Assembly: GCA_052389435.1 (NCBI GenBank)
Contig: JBQTIB010000046.1
Location: forward strand, 1 to 26,584
Length of the DNA stretch: 26,584 nucleotides
From: JBQTKD01 sp052389435
GTDB taxonomy: Bacteria > Actinomycetota > Actinomycetes > Sporichthyales > Sporichthyaceae
Direction: 5' to 3'
Made by a program: the position numbers and the translations under genes. The notes under the pieces were generated by a model. That model searched no databases. It was not told where the DNA came from and was given only the letters and a program-made list of their open reading frames with translations. How positions within the stretch are numbered: the stretch's first letter is position 1; the number at the start of each line of letters is the position of its first letter. Positions 14,859-22,228 of this stretch are shown here, in pieces.

Positions 14859-17159
14859 TCACCTCTTCTCGAACTTGGGCGGCGGCTGCAGGCCCGGCGG
14901 GATCGGATCGAAGTCCACCGGATGGTTGATGGGGAATCGACGGGGACGACGGCCGGTGGCGCGGTAGTAGGCGTTCGCGATCGCTCCGGTGGGCGCGGCC
15001 ATGCCGACCTCGCCGGTGCCGCCGATCTCCTCGCCCACGTCGGGCATGATCAGGACCTGCACGTCGGACGGGAAGTCCGCCTGGCGGGCGAAGTGGTACT
15101 GCGAGTAGCTGCCCTCCAGGGGCAGCCCGTCGACGATGTGCAGTCCGGCCCGCAGCGTCAGGGAGATCGCCTCGGCCAGGCAGCCCTGCATCTGCGCCTC
15201 GATGCCCAGCGGATTGATCGGCTTGCCCACGTCGACGGCGATGATCGCCTTGGTGACCTTGGGCTTGCGCGGATTGCGGGCGTCCAATTCGATCAGCGCG
15301 GCGGTCAGGGTTCGACTTTCGCTGTGGTATCCGACGCCCTGCGCGAATCCCTTGGGCATGCGCCGGCCCCAGTCTCCGAGGTCGGCGACCTTCTGCAGCA
15401 CGGCGCGGGCTCGGTCGTGCTTGAGGGTCTGCAGGCGGAACTCGACGGGATCGATGCCGAGCTTCTCGGCGATCTCGTCGACGACGATCTCCTCCGAGCC
15501 GCGGGCCGTGTGGCACGGGACGCTGCGGTAGCTGCTCGTGGCCATGCCCAGCGGGATTTCGTACTGGCGTTTGTCGTAGGCACCGAAGTTGTAGGGCGAG
15601 GACACCATCGTGGTGAACACGCCCTGCCCGAACCCGTCGTTGACGAAGGCCTGGCGTGCCTCCGCGGGCCACGCGGTCAGGTCGGCGGACATGATCTCGC
15701 CGAGGCCGTGCCGGTAGTCGGTGGAGACGCCGGCGACGCGCTGCTCGAAGGACACCACCTGACCCCCGACGAGGGTGGCGCGGAACTTCTGGATGTTCGC
15801 CGGGCGTACGCGTCCGTGCCGAAAATCGTCGGTGCGCGACCACATCAGCTTCACCGGCTTGCCGACCTGCTGCGACACCTGCGCCGCCTCCAACGCCCCT
15901 TCGATGAACACGCGCCGCCCGAACCCGCCGCCGGACGGGACGACGTGGGCCGTGACGGCGTCTTCGGGCAGACCGAGCAGTTCGGCGACAGCCTGCTGCG
16001 CCCAGATCGGGGTTTGGAACCCGCCCCAGATGTCGGCCCGATCGGCGCGCACGTCGGCGATCGCGCACTCGGTCTCCATGGACGCGTGGGCGGCCGACAC
16101 CCACTCGAACTCCGACTCGACGGTGACCGCGTCGACGGGTGGGGCGGCGAACGGCAGCAGGGACGCGCGCAGCTTCTGCGCTATCGACTCGTTGTTCTCC
16201 TCCGGCACCGGACCGGGGGTGAACCCGGCCCGCACCTTGTTGACCGCGCGCCGCGCCTGTTCGAAGGTCTCCGCGACGATCGCGACCCCGGACGGAATGG
16301 TGGCCACGGCCACGACGCCGGACATCGCCTCGAGCTGCTTGCGATTCTTCAGCTCGACGAATTCCCCGAGGATCGTCGGGGCACGACGCACCATCGTCGG
16401 CAGGGCGCCGGGGACGTAGAGGTCCATCGTGAACTTCTTGCGTCCGGTGACGATGTCCCGGCCGTCGACTCTGCGCGTCGGCTTCCCGACGATCCGCCGG
16501 TCGGCGGCGGCCTTGACGACGACCTCGACGTCGCCGAGCCCGGGGTCCGCGGCGGCGAGCGACAGGTCGCCGTAGCCCGCCCGGCGCCCGTCGGGCGCTT
16601 CTATCGTCCCGTCGCGCACGGTCAGTTCGCCGGCGGGAACGTCCCAGCGGCGCGCGGCCGCGGCGACCATCCGAGAACGGGCCGTAGCGGCCATCGCCAC
16701 GATCGGGTCGTAGAAGGCCCGCAGAGTGCAGGATCCGGCGGTCAGTTGGTTGTAGAGCAGTTCGGGCCGCGCGTCGGCGCAGGTGACCTTCACCTTCGAC
16801 ATCGGCAGGTCGAGTTCCTCGGCGATGACCATGGCGACGGAGGTGGTGATGCCCTGACCCATCTCGATGCGCGGCAGATCCAGGCGGGCGATTCCGTCGG
16901 TGCCGACCTCCAACTTCACCAGGTGCATGGTCGGCTGACACGCCAGGATGATCGCGTCGGCGATGTCGAAGTACTCCTCGATCGACGTGCCCGACGGCAC
17001 GGCCGCGTTCGCGTGCGAAGGCGAGAGCAGGTCGAGATTGAACCGAGTGGCGACGGCGAGGGTGGGTACGCCCAGCAGGTAGGTGACGAATCGCCGCCGG
17101 CCGAGGACGACCTTCGAGACGCGACGGTGGTCCGACACGGGGCTGTCTGCATCGACCAT
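14859..17159 (-). CDS. Molybdopterin-binding large subunit of an IorB-like hydroxylase, Tat-targeted
   Basis: The 766-residue protein starts at ATG 17159 behind GGAGAGA. A twin-arginine signal is seen at residues 20-38 (GRRRFVTYLLGVPTLAVA). The xanthine dehydrogenase-family molybdopterin domains follow: IEMGQGITTSVAMVIAEELD, TAGSCTLRAF, SGGGFGRRVF, and near the C-terminus GGTGEVGM with the catalytic Glu at about residue 717. With the 2Fe-2S subunit it forms a two-subunit hydroxylase of the isoquinoline 1-oxidoreductase type, adding a water-derived oxygen to an N-heterocycle or aldehyde carbon, probably outside the membrane. No XdhC-type maturation gene is in the window. It is the first gene of a leftward operon and divergent from an epoxide-hydrolase-like gene across tandem CTAG palindromes. 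Confidence 0.92.
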   Translation of the reverse strand: MVDADSPVSDHRRVSKVVLGRRRFVTYLLGVPTLAVATRFNLDLLSPSHANAAVPSGTSIEEYFDIADAIILACQPTMHLVKLEVGTDGIARLDLPRIEMGQGITTSVAMVIAEELDLPMSKVKVTCADARPELLYNQLTAGSCTLRAFYDPIVAMAATARSRMVAAAARRWDVPAGELTVRDGTIEAPDGRRAGYGDLSLAAADPGLGDVEVVVKAAADRRIVGKPTRRVDGRDIVTGRKKFTMDLYVPGALPTMVRRAPTILGEFVELKNRKQLEAMSGVVAVATIPSGVAIVAETFEQARRAVNKVRAGFTPGPVPEENNESIAQKLRASLLPFAAPPVDAVTVESEFEWVSAAHASMETECAIADVRADRADIWGGFQTPIWAQQAVAELLGLPEDAVTAHVVPSGGGFGRRVFIEGALEAAQVSQQVGKPVKLMWSRTDDFRHGRVRPANIQKFRATLVGGQVVSFEQRVAGVSTDYRHGLGEIMSADLTAWPAEARQAFVNDGFGQGVFTTMVSSPYNFGAYDKRQYEIPLGMATSSYRSVPCHTARGSEEIVVDEIAEKLGIDPVEFRLQTLKHDRARAVLQKVADLGDWGRRMPKGFAQGVGYHSESRTLTAALIELDARNPRKPKVTKAIIAVDVGKPINPLGIEAQMQGCLAEAISLTLRAGLHIVDGLPLEGSYSQYHFARQADFPSDVQVLIMPDVGEEIGGTGEVGMAAPTGAIANAYYRATGRRPRRFPINHPVDFDPIPPGLQPPPKFEKR

Positions 17160-17279
17160 GCTTCGTCTCTCCGAGCAAGCGGTGGGGCCGCGAATCGACG
17201 GGGCCCGGGCATGGCCTCGCCGGTGGTGCGCGTCACAAGTGGACCCACCCTGACCCACGACGAAAGCGGCGTCAAGCTT

Positions 17280-17287
17280 CTAGCGAC
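17280..17287. promoter_or_regulatory. CTAGCGAC motif
   Basis: This is an exact copy of the 8-mer at 11017-11024. It lies in the divergent region between the molybdenum hydroxylase operon and the epoxide-hydrolase-like gene and is inverted relative to the tandem copies at 17327-17346. Confidence 0.5.
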
Positions 17288-17326
17288 GCATGCCCTGAAG
17301 GGACCCTCGGATGGTTGGACGGAGGG

Positions 17327-17346
17327 CGTCGCTAGCGTCGCTAGCG
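17327..17346. promoter_or_regulatory. Tandem CGCTAGCG palindromes overlapping a start codon
   Basis: Two direct 9-bp units CGTCGCTAG (17327-17335 and 17336-17344) contain the perfect palindrome CGCTAGCG at 17330-17337 and 17339-17346. The second includes the first base of the GTG start at 17346. A TAGCGT (17333-17338) fits a TANNNT -10 box seven bases before the GTG, consistent with a leaderless transcript repressed by a protein bound here. Confidence 0.6.
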
Positions 17347-17765
17347 TGACGACTCCGCCGGCAGAACGAGCCACCCGACGCCTCCTGTCCGCGGTCCACG
17401 CACGGGAGGCGGCCGCGGCCGGTGCCTGCTTCCGCGCCGACGGCACGTGGGCGAACGTGCCGCATCCCCCGTCCGTTGGGCCCGACGGTGTGCGCGCGTT
17501 GCTGACGCCGATCCTCGAGCGCTCCTCGCGCGTCCGTTGGGACCTCGTCAGTGCCGCCTATTCCAACGAGCGTGCATGGCTGGAGCGCGTTGATCGCTTC
17601 TGGATCGACGGCGAGGAATACGCCGTGGAGTGCAACGGCGTGCTGGAGGTGGACCCGGACACGGGCCTGATCACCGCGTTGCGGGACTACGTCGACCTCG
17701 CGACCTGGCGCGCGCGACTGGGGGACGCCCTCGGCGGCGGTGTCGTGCCGCCGTCCGCCTCCTGA
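17346..17765 (+). CDS. Limonene-1,2-epoxide hydrolase-like (SnoaL-fold) protein
   Basis: The 139-residue protein keeps the limonene-epoxide-hydrolase signature. Arg81-x-Asp83 (ERVDRF) and Arg113-Asp114 (LRDYVD) correspond to the Asp-Arg-Asp catalytic triad, and Asn37 (TWANVP) corresponds to the water-positioning Asn, with Trp35 in place of the usual Tyr. The cone-shaped SnoaL-like fold accommodates hydrophobic epoxides in known family members. It would convert an epoxide to a diol in the cytoplasm, a natural partner for the P450s downstream on the opposite strand. GTG 17346 lies inside a CTAG palindrome with no SD, so translation is probably leaderless. An 11-bp direct repeat CGTCCGTTGGG is found inside the gene near 17471 and 17531. 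The actual substrate is unknown. Confidence 0.8.
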   Translation: MTTPPAERATRRLLSAVHAREAAAAGACFRADGTWANVPHPPSVGPDGVRALLTPILERSSRVRWDLVSAAYSNERAWLERVDRFWIDGEEYAVECNGVLEVDPDTGLITALRDYVDLATWRARLGDALGGGVVPPSAS

Positions 17766-17820
17766 TCGGCGGGTGGACGGGTTCCTTCGCGATCCACCGG
17801 TCTCGCGCGTCGCTTCGACG

Positions 17821-19035
17821 TCACCGCCCGAGCAGCACCGGGTAGCTCCCCCAGTAGGGGCGCAGGGTGTTTTTGTCCCGCTGCGGCGGATTGGCCGGGT
17901 CTCGCCGGACACCTGCGGAGAGGACGCTCTGCACGACACCGGTCAGCAGGCCGAACAGATGGCCTTCGACATCGTCCTCCCCGCGGGGGATCACGCCCGC
18001 CGCGAGGTCCTGGCCGATGCAGACGTGCATGCCCGAACCGAAGCTCAGGCCGAACGGAGCGACGCCGGCGGGAAGTTCGCGGCGTGGGTTGAACGAGGCG
18101 GCGTCCTCGCCGAACACGGTGGGGTCGCGGTTGATCTGCTGCAGGTCCAGCACCACGGTGCCGCCTTCGGGAACGACGCCGGAGGACAGCCGAACCGGGG
18201 CCAACGCGCGGCGCCGGCCGACGGGGCTCGACGGGTTCAGCCGAACGGTCTCGTGGATGCAGCGCTGCACGAACAGGGCGTCGCTGCGAAGGTGTTCGGC
18301 CTCGTCGGGGTTGGCCTCGAGCCAGGTCAGGATGTGGTCGATGGAGCGCACGAACGCGGTCGCCGTCGTGTGCGCTCCGGCGAGCAGGAAGAACGCGATT
18401 TCGCGGCGCAGGGCGTCGCGGGTGAGGCCCAGTTCCTCCGTGTGCTCGAGCAGCGTCGTGAGCACGTCCTGCGGGACTGCGACGTCCTCGCCGGCCGCGG
18501 CCCGGCCCAGCAGGTCCTCGCGGCGCGCGATGGAGGGCGCCAGGAACTCGGAGTCCCACTCGAGCAGCCCGGCGAAGATGCACCGTCGCTGCTCGTCCTT
18601 GTCGCCCGTCGAGTGCGCGAGGGTCGCGCCCTCGATGAACAGCATCATGTAGCCGTAGAGCCTGCTGGTCTCCTCGGCCGTGCCGAGCGGACGGTCGACT
18701 CCGGCGGTCAGCGCCGCAAGGTTCAGCAGCAGTTCGTGGCCGAGATGCACCAGGTCGACCCGGCCCGCCTCCCGGTAGGGAATCAGCGTGCGCGCGATGA
18801 CCTCGGGAAACAGGTCGCGTTCGTAGCGCTCGAACACCTCGCGGCGGAACATGACGTTCTCCGCCCGGCGCCGCGCACGGTGCTCGGCGCCGTGGAGGTT
18901 GACCAGGACGTCGCCCATGATCACCTCGCCCTCGTCGTAGAGGGACTGGCGCAGATCCTTGGCCCGGTACACCTCCTTCGCTTCGGTGAACGTACTGACG
19001 ACAAAGGGTTCCGTCGCGGGAACGGTTGCGGTCAC
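17821..19035 (-). CDS. Cytochrome P450 (second of a tandem pair)
   Basis: The 404-residue P450 starts at GTG 19035, overlapping the upstream P450 stop by GTGA. The haem loop is FGSGMHVCIGQDLA with Cys339 as thiolate ligand, and the K-helix ETVR is at 262-265. The C-helix region LHGAEHRARRRAEN is typical of soluble actinobacterial P450s. The I-helix reads AGAHTT (219-224), so the acid usually before the conserved Thr is His222, a residue involved in proton delivery. It is soluble, with no membrane anchor, and would take electrons from the ferredoxin at 11060. Residue spacing is almost identical to the neighbour, indicating tandem duplication. The substrate is unknown; an olefin or alicyclic compound would fit the adjacent epoxide-hydrolase-like gene. 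Confidence 0.93.
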   Translation of the reverse strand: MTATVPATEPFVVSTFTEAKEVYRAKDLRQSLYDEGEVIMGDVLVNLHGAEHRARRRAENVMFRREVFERYERDLFPEVIARTLIPYREAGRVDLVHLGHELLLNLAALTAGVDRPLGTAEETSRLYGYMMLFIEGATLAHSTGDKDEQRRCIFAGLLEWDSEFLAPSIARREDLLGRAAAGEDVAVPQDVLTTLLEHTEELGLTRDALRREIAFFLLAGAHTTATAFVRSIDHILTWLEANPDEAEHLRSDALFVQRCIHETVRLNPSSPVGRRRALAPVRLSSGVVPEGGTVVLDLQQINRDPTVFGEDAASFNPRRELPAGVAPFGLSFGSGMHVCIGQDLAAGVIPRGEDDVEGHLFGLLTGVVQSVLSAGVRRDPANPPQRDKNTLRPYWGSYPVLLGR

Positions 19036-20264
19036 GGGGAGGCCTCCTCGGCGGCGTCGGCGAGGTCGAAGAGCACGGGGTAGCGGGCGAAGTTGTTGCG
19101 GCTGGAGCTCGTGTCGATCGTCGGTGCGTCGTGTGGGTCGGGGCGCGCGCCGTTGCGCAGCAGTTCGGCAATCATGAGGGCGACGGTGCCGAAGACCGGG
19201 TCGGTGTCGTCCGCGCTCGGTTCGACGCCACCGTCGAGTTCCATCCCGATGCACGCGTGCATGCCGCCACCGAAGGAGTGCCCCCACGGCGGGACGCCCT
19301 CGGGCAGCACGCGGTCGGGGTCGAACGTGGCGGCGGCCGGCCCCCAGACGTCCGGGTCGCAGTTGGCGGAGAGCAGGTCCAATTCGACCAGCGCGCCCGC
19401 CGGCAGCACCGTTCCGCTCCGCAGCGTCACGTCGGCCAGAGCCCGACGCCAGGCCACGGGCGAGGCCGGGTGCAGCCGCAGGGTCTCCAGCACGCAGCGT
19501 TGCACGAAGCGCCGATCAGCAAGCCGGTCTGCGAATCCGACGTCGCCGATGCGTTGGAAGATCTGGTGGGCGGCGTGCGTGAAGAGGTTCGCGGTGCTGT
19601 GCGAACCGGCCTGCAGGTAGAAGGCAACCTCGCGACGAATCTCGTGGTCGTCGATGCCGAGCTCTCCGCGGTTGCGCAGGACGGCGGTGAGGACGTCCTT
19701 CGGAAGTTCGTCCTCCCCGATGGTTCCGGCCGCCAGCCGAGCGAGCAGGCCCTCCCGCTTCTCGCGTGCCGGCGCGAGGAAGCGCTCCTCGAAGGTCGCC
19801 ATCGCGGCGCGAACCTCGGCGGCGAGCTCCTCGGGGGCACGGGTCGAGTGGACCGCCGTCGCGCCGGCACTGAAAACCTTTGCCAGCCCTTCGAGGAGGT
19901 CGGCGTCGGCCTCGTTCTCGGGCGGATCGATGCCCGCGACCAGCGCCGTCAAATACATGATCGTGCGGCGTCCCAGCTGGGCCAGGTCCGCTCCGCCCTC
20001 GCGCAACGCCGGGGCGTAGCTGGTCTCGATGGTGCCCGGGACCAGGGTCAGTTCCCAATAGCGAAATGTGCCGCGTCGAAACAGCCGGTTCTCCACGCGG
20101 CGTCGCCGCTTGTGCGCATCGCCGTGCAGGGTGATCAGCGAACCGGCCATGACCTCGCCGCCGGCGTCGTAGAGGGCCTGTTCCAGATCCCGCTGACGCA
20201 GGGCCTCGCGCACGTCCGCCCAAGTGCCGAGCACGATCGGGCACTGCACCGCAGCAACGCTCAC
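19032..20264 (-). CDS. Cytochrome P450 (first of a tandem pair)
   Basis: The 410-residue P450 has the haem loop FGGGMHACIGMELDGG (Cys338), the K-helix ETLR (260-263) and a C-helix LHGDAHKRRRRVENRLF. Its I-helix is AGSHST (219-224), with His at the acid position and Ser where the oxygen-activating Thr is normally found, a more extreme variant than its paralogue. GTG 20264 follows a good SD (GAGGAGG). It is the promoter-proximal gene of the P450 operon and is preceded by two short GTTAC-centred palindromes. The two paralogues may form a heterodimer or act in sequence; P450 pairs with partial catalytic sites have been seen in other actinobacterial catabolic clusters, and extension to this pair is inference. 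Confidence 0.93.
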   Translation of the reverse strand: MSVAAVQCPIVLGTWADVREALRQRDLEQALYDAGGEVMAGSLITLHGDAHKRRRRVENRLFRRGTFRYWELTLVPGTIETSYAPALREGGADLAQLGRRTIMYLTALVAGIDPPENEADADLLEGLAKVFSAGATAVHSTRAPEELAAEVRAAMATFEERFLAPAREKREGLLARLAAGTIGEDELPKDVLTAVLRNRGELGIDDHEIRREVAFYLQAGSHSTANLFTHAAHQIFQRIGDVGFADRLADRRFVQRCVLETLRLHPASPVAWRRALADVTLRSGTVLPAGALVELDLLSANCDPDVWGPAAATFDPDRVLPEGVPPWGHSFGGGMHACIGMELDGGVEPSADDTDPVFGTVALMIAELLRNGARPDPHDAPTIDTSSSRNNFARYPVLFDLADAAEEASP

Positions 20265-20282
20265 GAGCCGCCTCCTCGGGAC

Positions 20283-20306
20283 TAGTCGTTACGACAGTAG
20301 TTACTA
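20283..20306. promoter_or_regulatory. Two GTTAC-centred palindromes upstream of the P450 operon
   Basis: GTCGT-T-ACGAC (20285-20295) and TAGT-T-ACTA (20298-20306) are odd palindromes with centres 12 bp apart, about 20-40 bases before the P450 start and 45-60 before the ThuA-like start. The layout resembles a TetR-type double operator in a divergent promoter. It differs from the CTAGCG motif. Confidence 0.6.
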
Positions 20307-20348
20307 TCGGCCTCGGGCCTCAAGGCCCCGGGCCGCGGAGGACGCGAG

Positions 20349-21044
20349 ATGCGCGCTGTCGTGCTGTCGGGGGGACTGACCCACGACTTCGTCGCGACCA
20401 CCGCCTGCCTGCGCGGCCTCCTCGAGGGCGCGGACTGCGACGTCGAGGTTCACACGGACGTCGACGACGCCTTCGGCGCCCTCCCGGGCGCGGAGCTGCT
20501 CGTCGTCAACGCCCTCCGCTGGACCATGACCGGCCCCGGGGTCCCCGACCGGTACCGCGACCTCGCACCGCAGTGGGCTGCGAGCCCGTCGCCGTCCTCC
20601 CGGGCGGCCCTGTCCAGGCATCTGGCCGGCGGCGGCGGGGTACTCGGCATGCACACGGCCTCGATCTGCTTCGACGACTGGCCCGCATGGGGCGAGGTCC
20701 TCGGCGGGACTTGGGAGTGGGGTCGCTCGGGGCACCCCGCCCTGGGGCCGGCGATCCGGGTCCGGTCCGTCGGAGTCCATCCGCTCCTCCGCGGCGTCGA
20801 GCCGTTCGACGTGGTGGACGAGGTCTACGGCGACCTGAACCTGCAGCCCGGGGTCACGGCCCTGCTGGAGGCGACGCACCCGCGGACGCCCGACTCCCCC
20901 CAGCCCGTGCTCTGGACGCGCGAGTACGGCGGCGGACGCGTCGCCTACGACGCCCTCGGGCACCACCCGCCCTCGTACGAGGCTCCGGCCCACCGCGCGG
21001 TGCTTCGGCGCACGATTAATTGGCTGACCGGCCGTCAGATCTGA
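20349..21044 (+). CDS. ThuA-like domain protein
   Basis: The 231-residue protein has the ThuA (trehalose-utilisation-like, class I glutamine-amidotransferase-like) layout. It begins with a strand and LSGGLTHDF, then ELLVVNALRWTMTG, GGGVLGMHTASICFDDWPAWGEVLGGTW (key residues GMH in the nucleophile-elbow position), HPLLRGVEPFDVVDEVY and a C-terminal YGGGRVAYDALGHH. There is no Cys nucleophile; His stands where amidotransferases have Cys. Members occur with oxidoreductases in sugar and aromatic/steroid catabolism, but the activity is mostly unknown. The start ATG 20349 has a GGAGGA just upstream. The downstream SDR begins 15 bases after the stop, so the two form an operon divergent from the P450s. 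Confidence 0.8.
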   Translation: MRAVVLSGGLTHDFVATTACLRGLLEGADCDVEVHTDVDDAFGALPGAELLVVNALRWTMTGPGVPDRYRDLAPQWAASPSPSSRAALSRHLAGGGGVLGMHTASICFDDWPAWGEVLGGTWEWGRSGHPALGPAIRVRSVGVHPLLRGVEPFDVVDEVYGDLNLQPGVTALLEATHPRTPDSPQPVLWTREYGGGRVAYDALGHHPPSYEAPAHRAVLRRTINWLTGRQI

Positions 21045-21058
21045 GTGGAGGAGGAACC

Positions 21059-21823
21059 GTGGGACGTCGCCTCGAGGGCATGTCGGTGCTGGTTACCGGC
21101 GGCGGGTCGGGCATCGGCGAGGCCGTCGTGCACCGGATGGCCGCGGTAGGCGCTCGTGTGACGGTGAGCGGGCGCCGTGCCGACCGGGTGCGAGCCGTGG
21201 CCGCAGCGGCGGGCTCGAGGGTTCGCGCCTGCCCGGGGGACGTGACGTCCGCCGCGGACCGCAGCACCATGCTCGAAGCCGCCGTCGAACACGGCGATGG
21301 ACTCGAACTGATCGTGCACGCCGCGGGCAACATGTACCGCGGGCCGCTGGAGACGCTCACCGAACAGGGTCTGCACGACGTATTCGCATCGAATGTGATC
21401 GCACCGATGCTGCTGACTGGATCGGCGCTTCCGCATCTGCGCGAGCGAGCGGGCGCGGTGGTGCTGTTCGGCTCGGTGCACACGCAACGCGCGTTCCCCG
21501 GCGCCTCCCCCTACGCGGCGACCAAGGGGGCGCTGGAGACCCTCACCGGGGTGCTCGCCGCCGAACTGGGGCCGCAGGGCGTCCGCGTCGGATGCGTCCG
21601 CCCGGGCGGGGTGCTCACCGAGATCAACCAACGCGCCGGCCTGATGGACGACGCGACGGCCGCCGCCCGGATGGCCTCGCTTGGCCCAGCCCATGCGCTG
21701 GGCAGGTCCGGAACGGCCGACGAGGTAGCTGAGGCCGTCGAGTACCTGGCAACCGCGGAGTGGTACACCGGCGCCGTGCTCACCATCGACGGCGGCCTCG
21801 GCCTGGGCGTCACCCAGGCGTAG
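21059..21823 (+). CDS. Short-chain dehydrogenase/reductase (classical)
   Basis: The 254-residue enzyme starts at GTG 21059 after GGAGGAGGAA; an upstream ATG at 21020 lies inside the ThuA-like gene and is less likely. The cofactor motif TGGGSGIG is at residues 13-20, with SGRR after the second strand (basic residues suggesting NADPH), HAAG at 87-90, catalytic Ser139, Tyr152 and Lys156 (SPYAATKGA), and a C-terminal IDGG. It would interconvert an alcohol and a ketone. It is coupled to the ThuA-like gene by 14 bases and completes the rightward arm of the P450 region. Confidence 0.9.
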   Translation: MGRRLEGMSVLVTGGGSGIGEAVVHRMAAVGARVTVSGRRADRVRAVAAAAGSRVRACPGDVTSAADRSTMLEAAVEHGDGLELIVHAAGNMYRGPLETLTEQGLHDVFASNVIAPMLLTGSALPHLRERAGAVVLFGSVHTQRAFPGASPYAATKGALETLTGVLAAELGPQGVRVGCVRPGGVLTEINQRAGLMDDATAAARMASLGPAHALGRSGTADEVAEAVEYLATAEWYTGAVLTIDGGLGLGVTQA

Positions 21824-21949
21824 CGGAGGCACGCGCGGGCGATCGCTCACCGCTTCGCCCATCGCGCCGTAGCCACCGCTCGACCAGGGCACTCTGGGCT
21901 CCCGCCGAGACGTAGGCCCTACCCAGGCAATTGGCCGCGCACGGCTCCG

Positions 21950-21979
21950 TTGACCAACTTCCTGACCAACTCCTACCCT
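21950..21979 (+). promoter_or_regulatory. Promoter of the toxin-antitoxin operon with a tandem repeat
   Basis: TTGACC (21950-21955) and TACCCT (21974-21979) are spaced by 18 bases and fit -35 and -10 boxes, with the GTG start seven bases after the -10, suggesting a leaderless mRNA. The spacer contains a 12-bp tandem repeat, TGACCAACTTCC and TGACCAACTCCT (21951-21974), a likely binding site for the antitoxin complex. Confidence 0.65.
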
Positions 21980-21985
21980 CACGAC

Positions 21986-22228
21986 GTGAGCACCCAGGTC
22001 AACATCTACGAGGCGAAGACCCACCTTTCCGACTTGGTCGAACGAGCCGCCAACGGCGAGGACATAGTGATCGCCAAGGCGGGTACCCCGCGCGTTCGTC
22101 TGGTCGCGGTCAACAAGCCTCGTCGTGCCCGGGTACCCGGAGGGTGGGAGGGTCGGGTGCAGATCGAGGACGACTTCGACTCCGTCGACGAGTCGATCGC
22201 CGCCCTGTTCGCCGGCATCGAGCCGTGA
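21986..22228 (+). CDS. Phd/YefM-family antitoxin (VapB role)
   Basis: The 80-residue protein starts at GTG 21986 (STQVNIYEAKTHLSDLVERA), the standard Phd/YefM DNA-binding fold, with IVIAKAGTPRVRLVAV completing the domain. The C-terminal half (PGGWEGRVQIEDDFDSVDESIAALF) is the typical toxin-binding tail with an acidic DDFD patch. It neutralises the PIN toxin and represses its own operon. An upstream ATG at 21950 would include promoter sequence and is rejected. The stop overlaps the toxin start by GTGA. Confidence 0.92.
   Translation: MSTQVNIYEAKTHLSDLVERAANGEDIVIAKAGTPRVRLVAVNKPRRARVPGGWEGRVQIEDDFDSVDESIAALFAGIEP

Noticed and set aside
14631..17765. 1044-codon plus-strand frame across the molybdenum hydroxylase genes
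   Set aside because: It is antisense to two clearly homologous genes; only its last 140 codons, from GTG 17346, encode a recognisable protein.
17771..17799. Terminator GGTGGA/TCCACC between convergent genes
   Set aside because: Six-bp stem with a 17-nt loop and no T-tract is too weak in GC-rich DNA.
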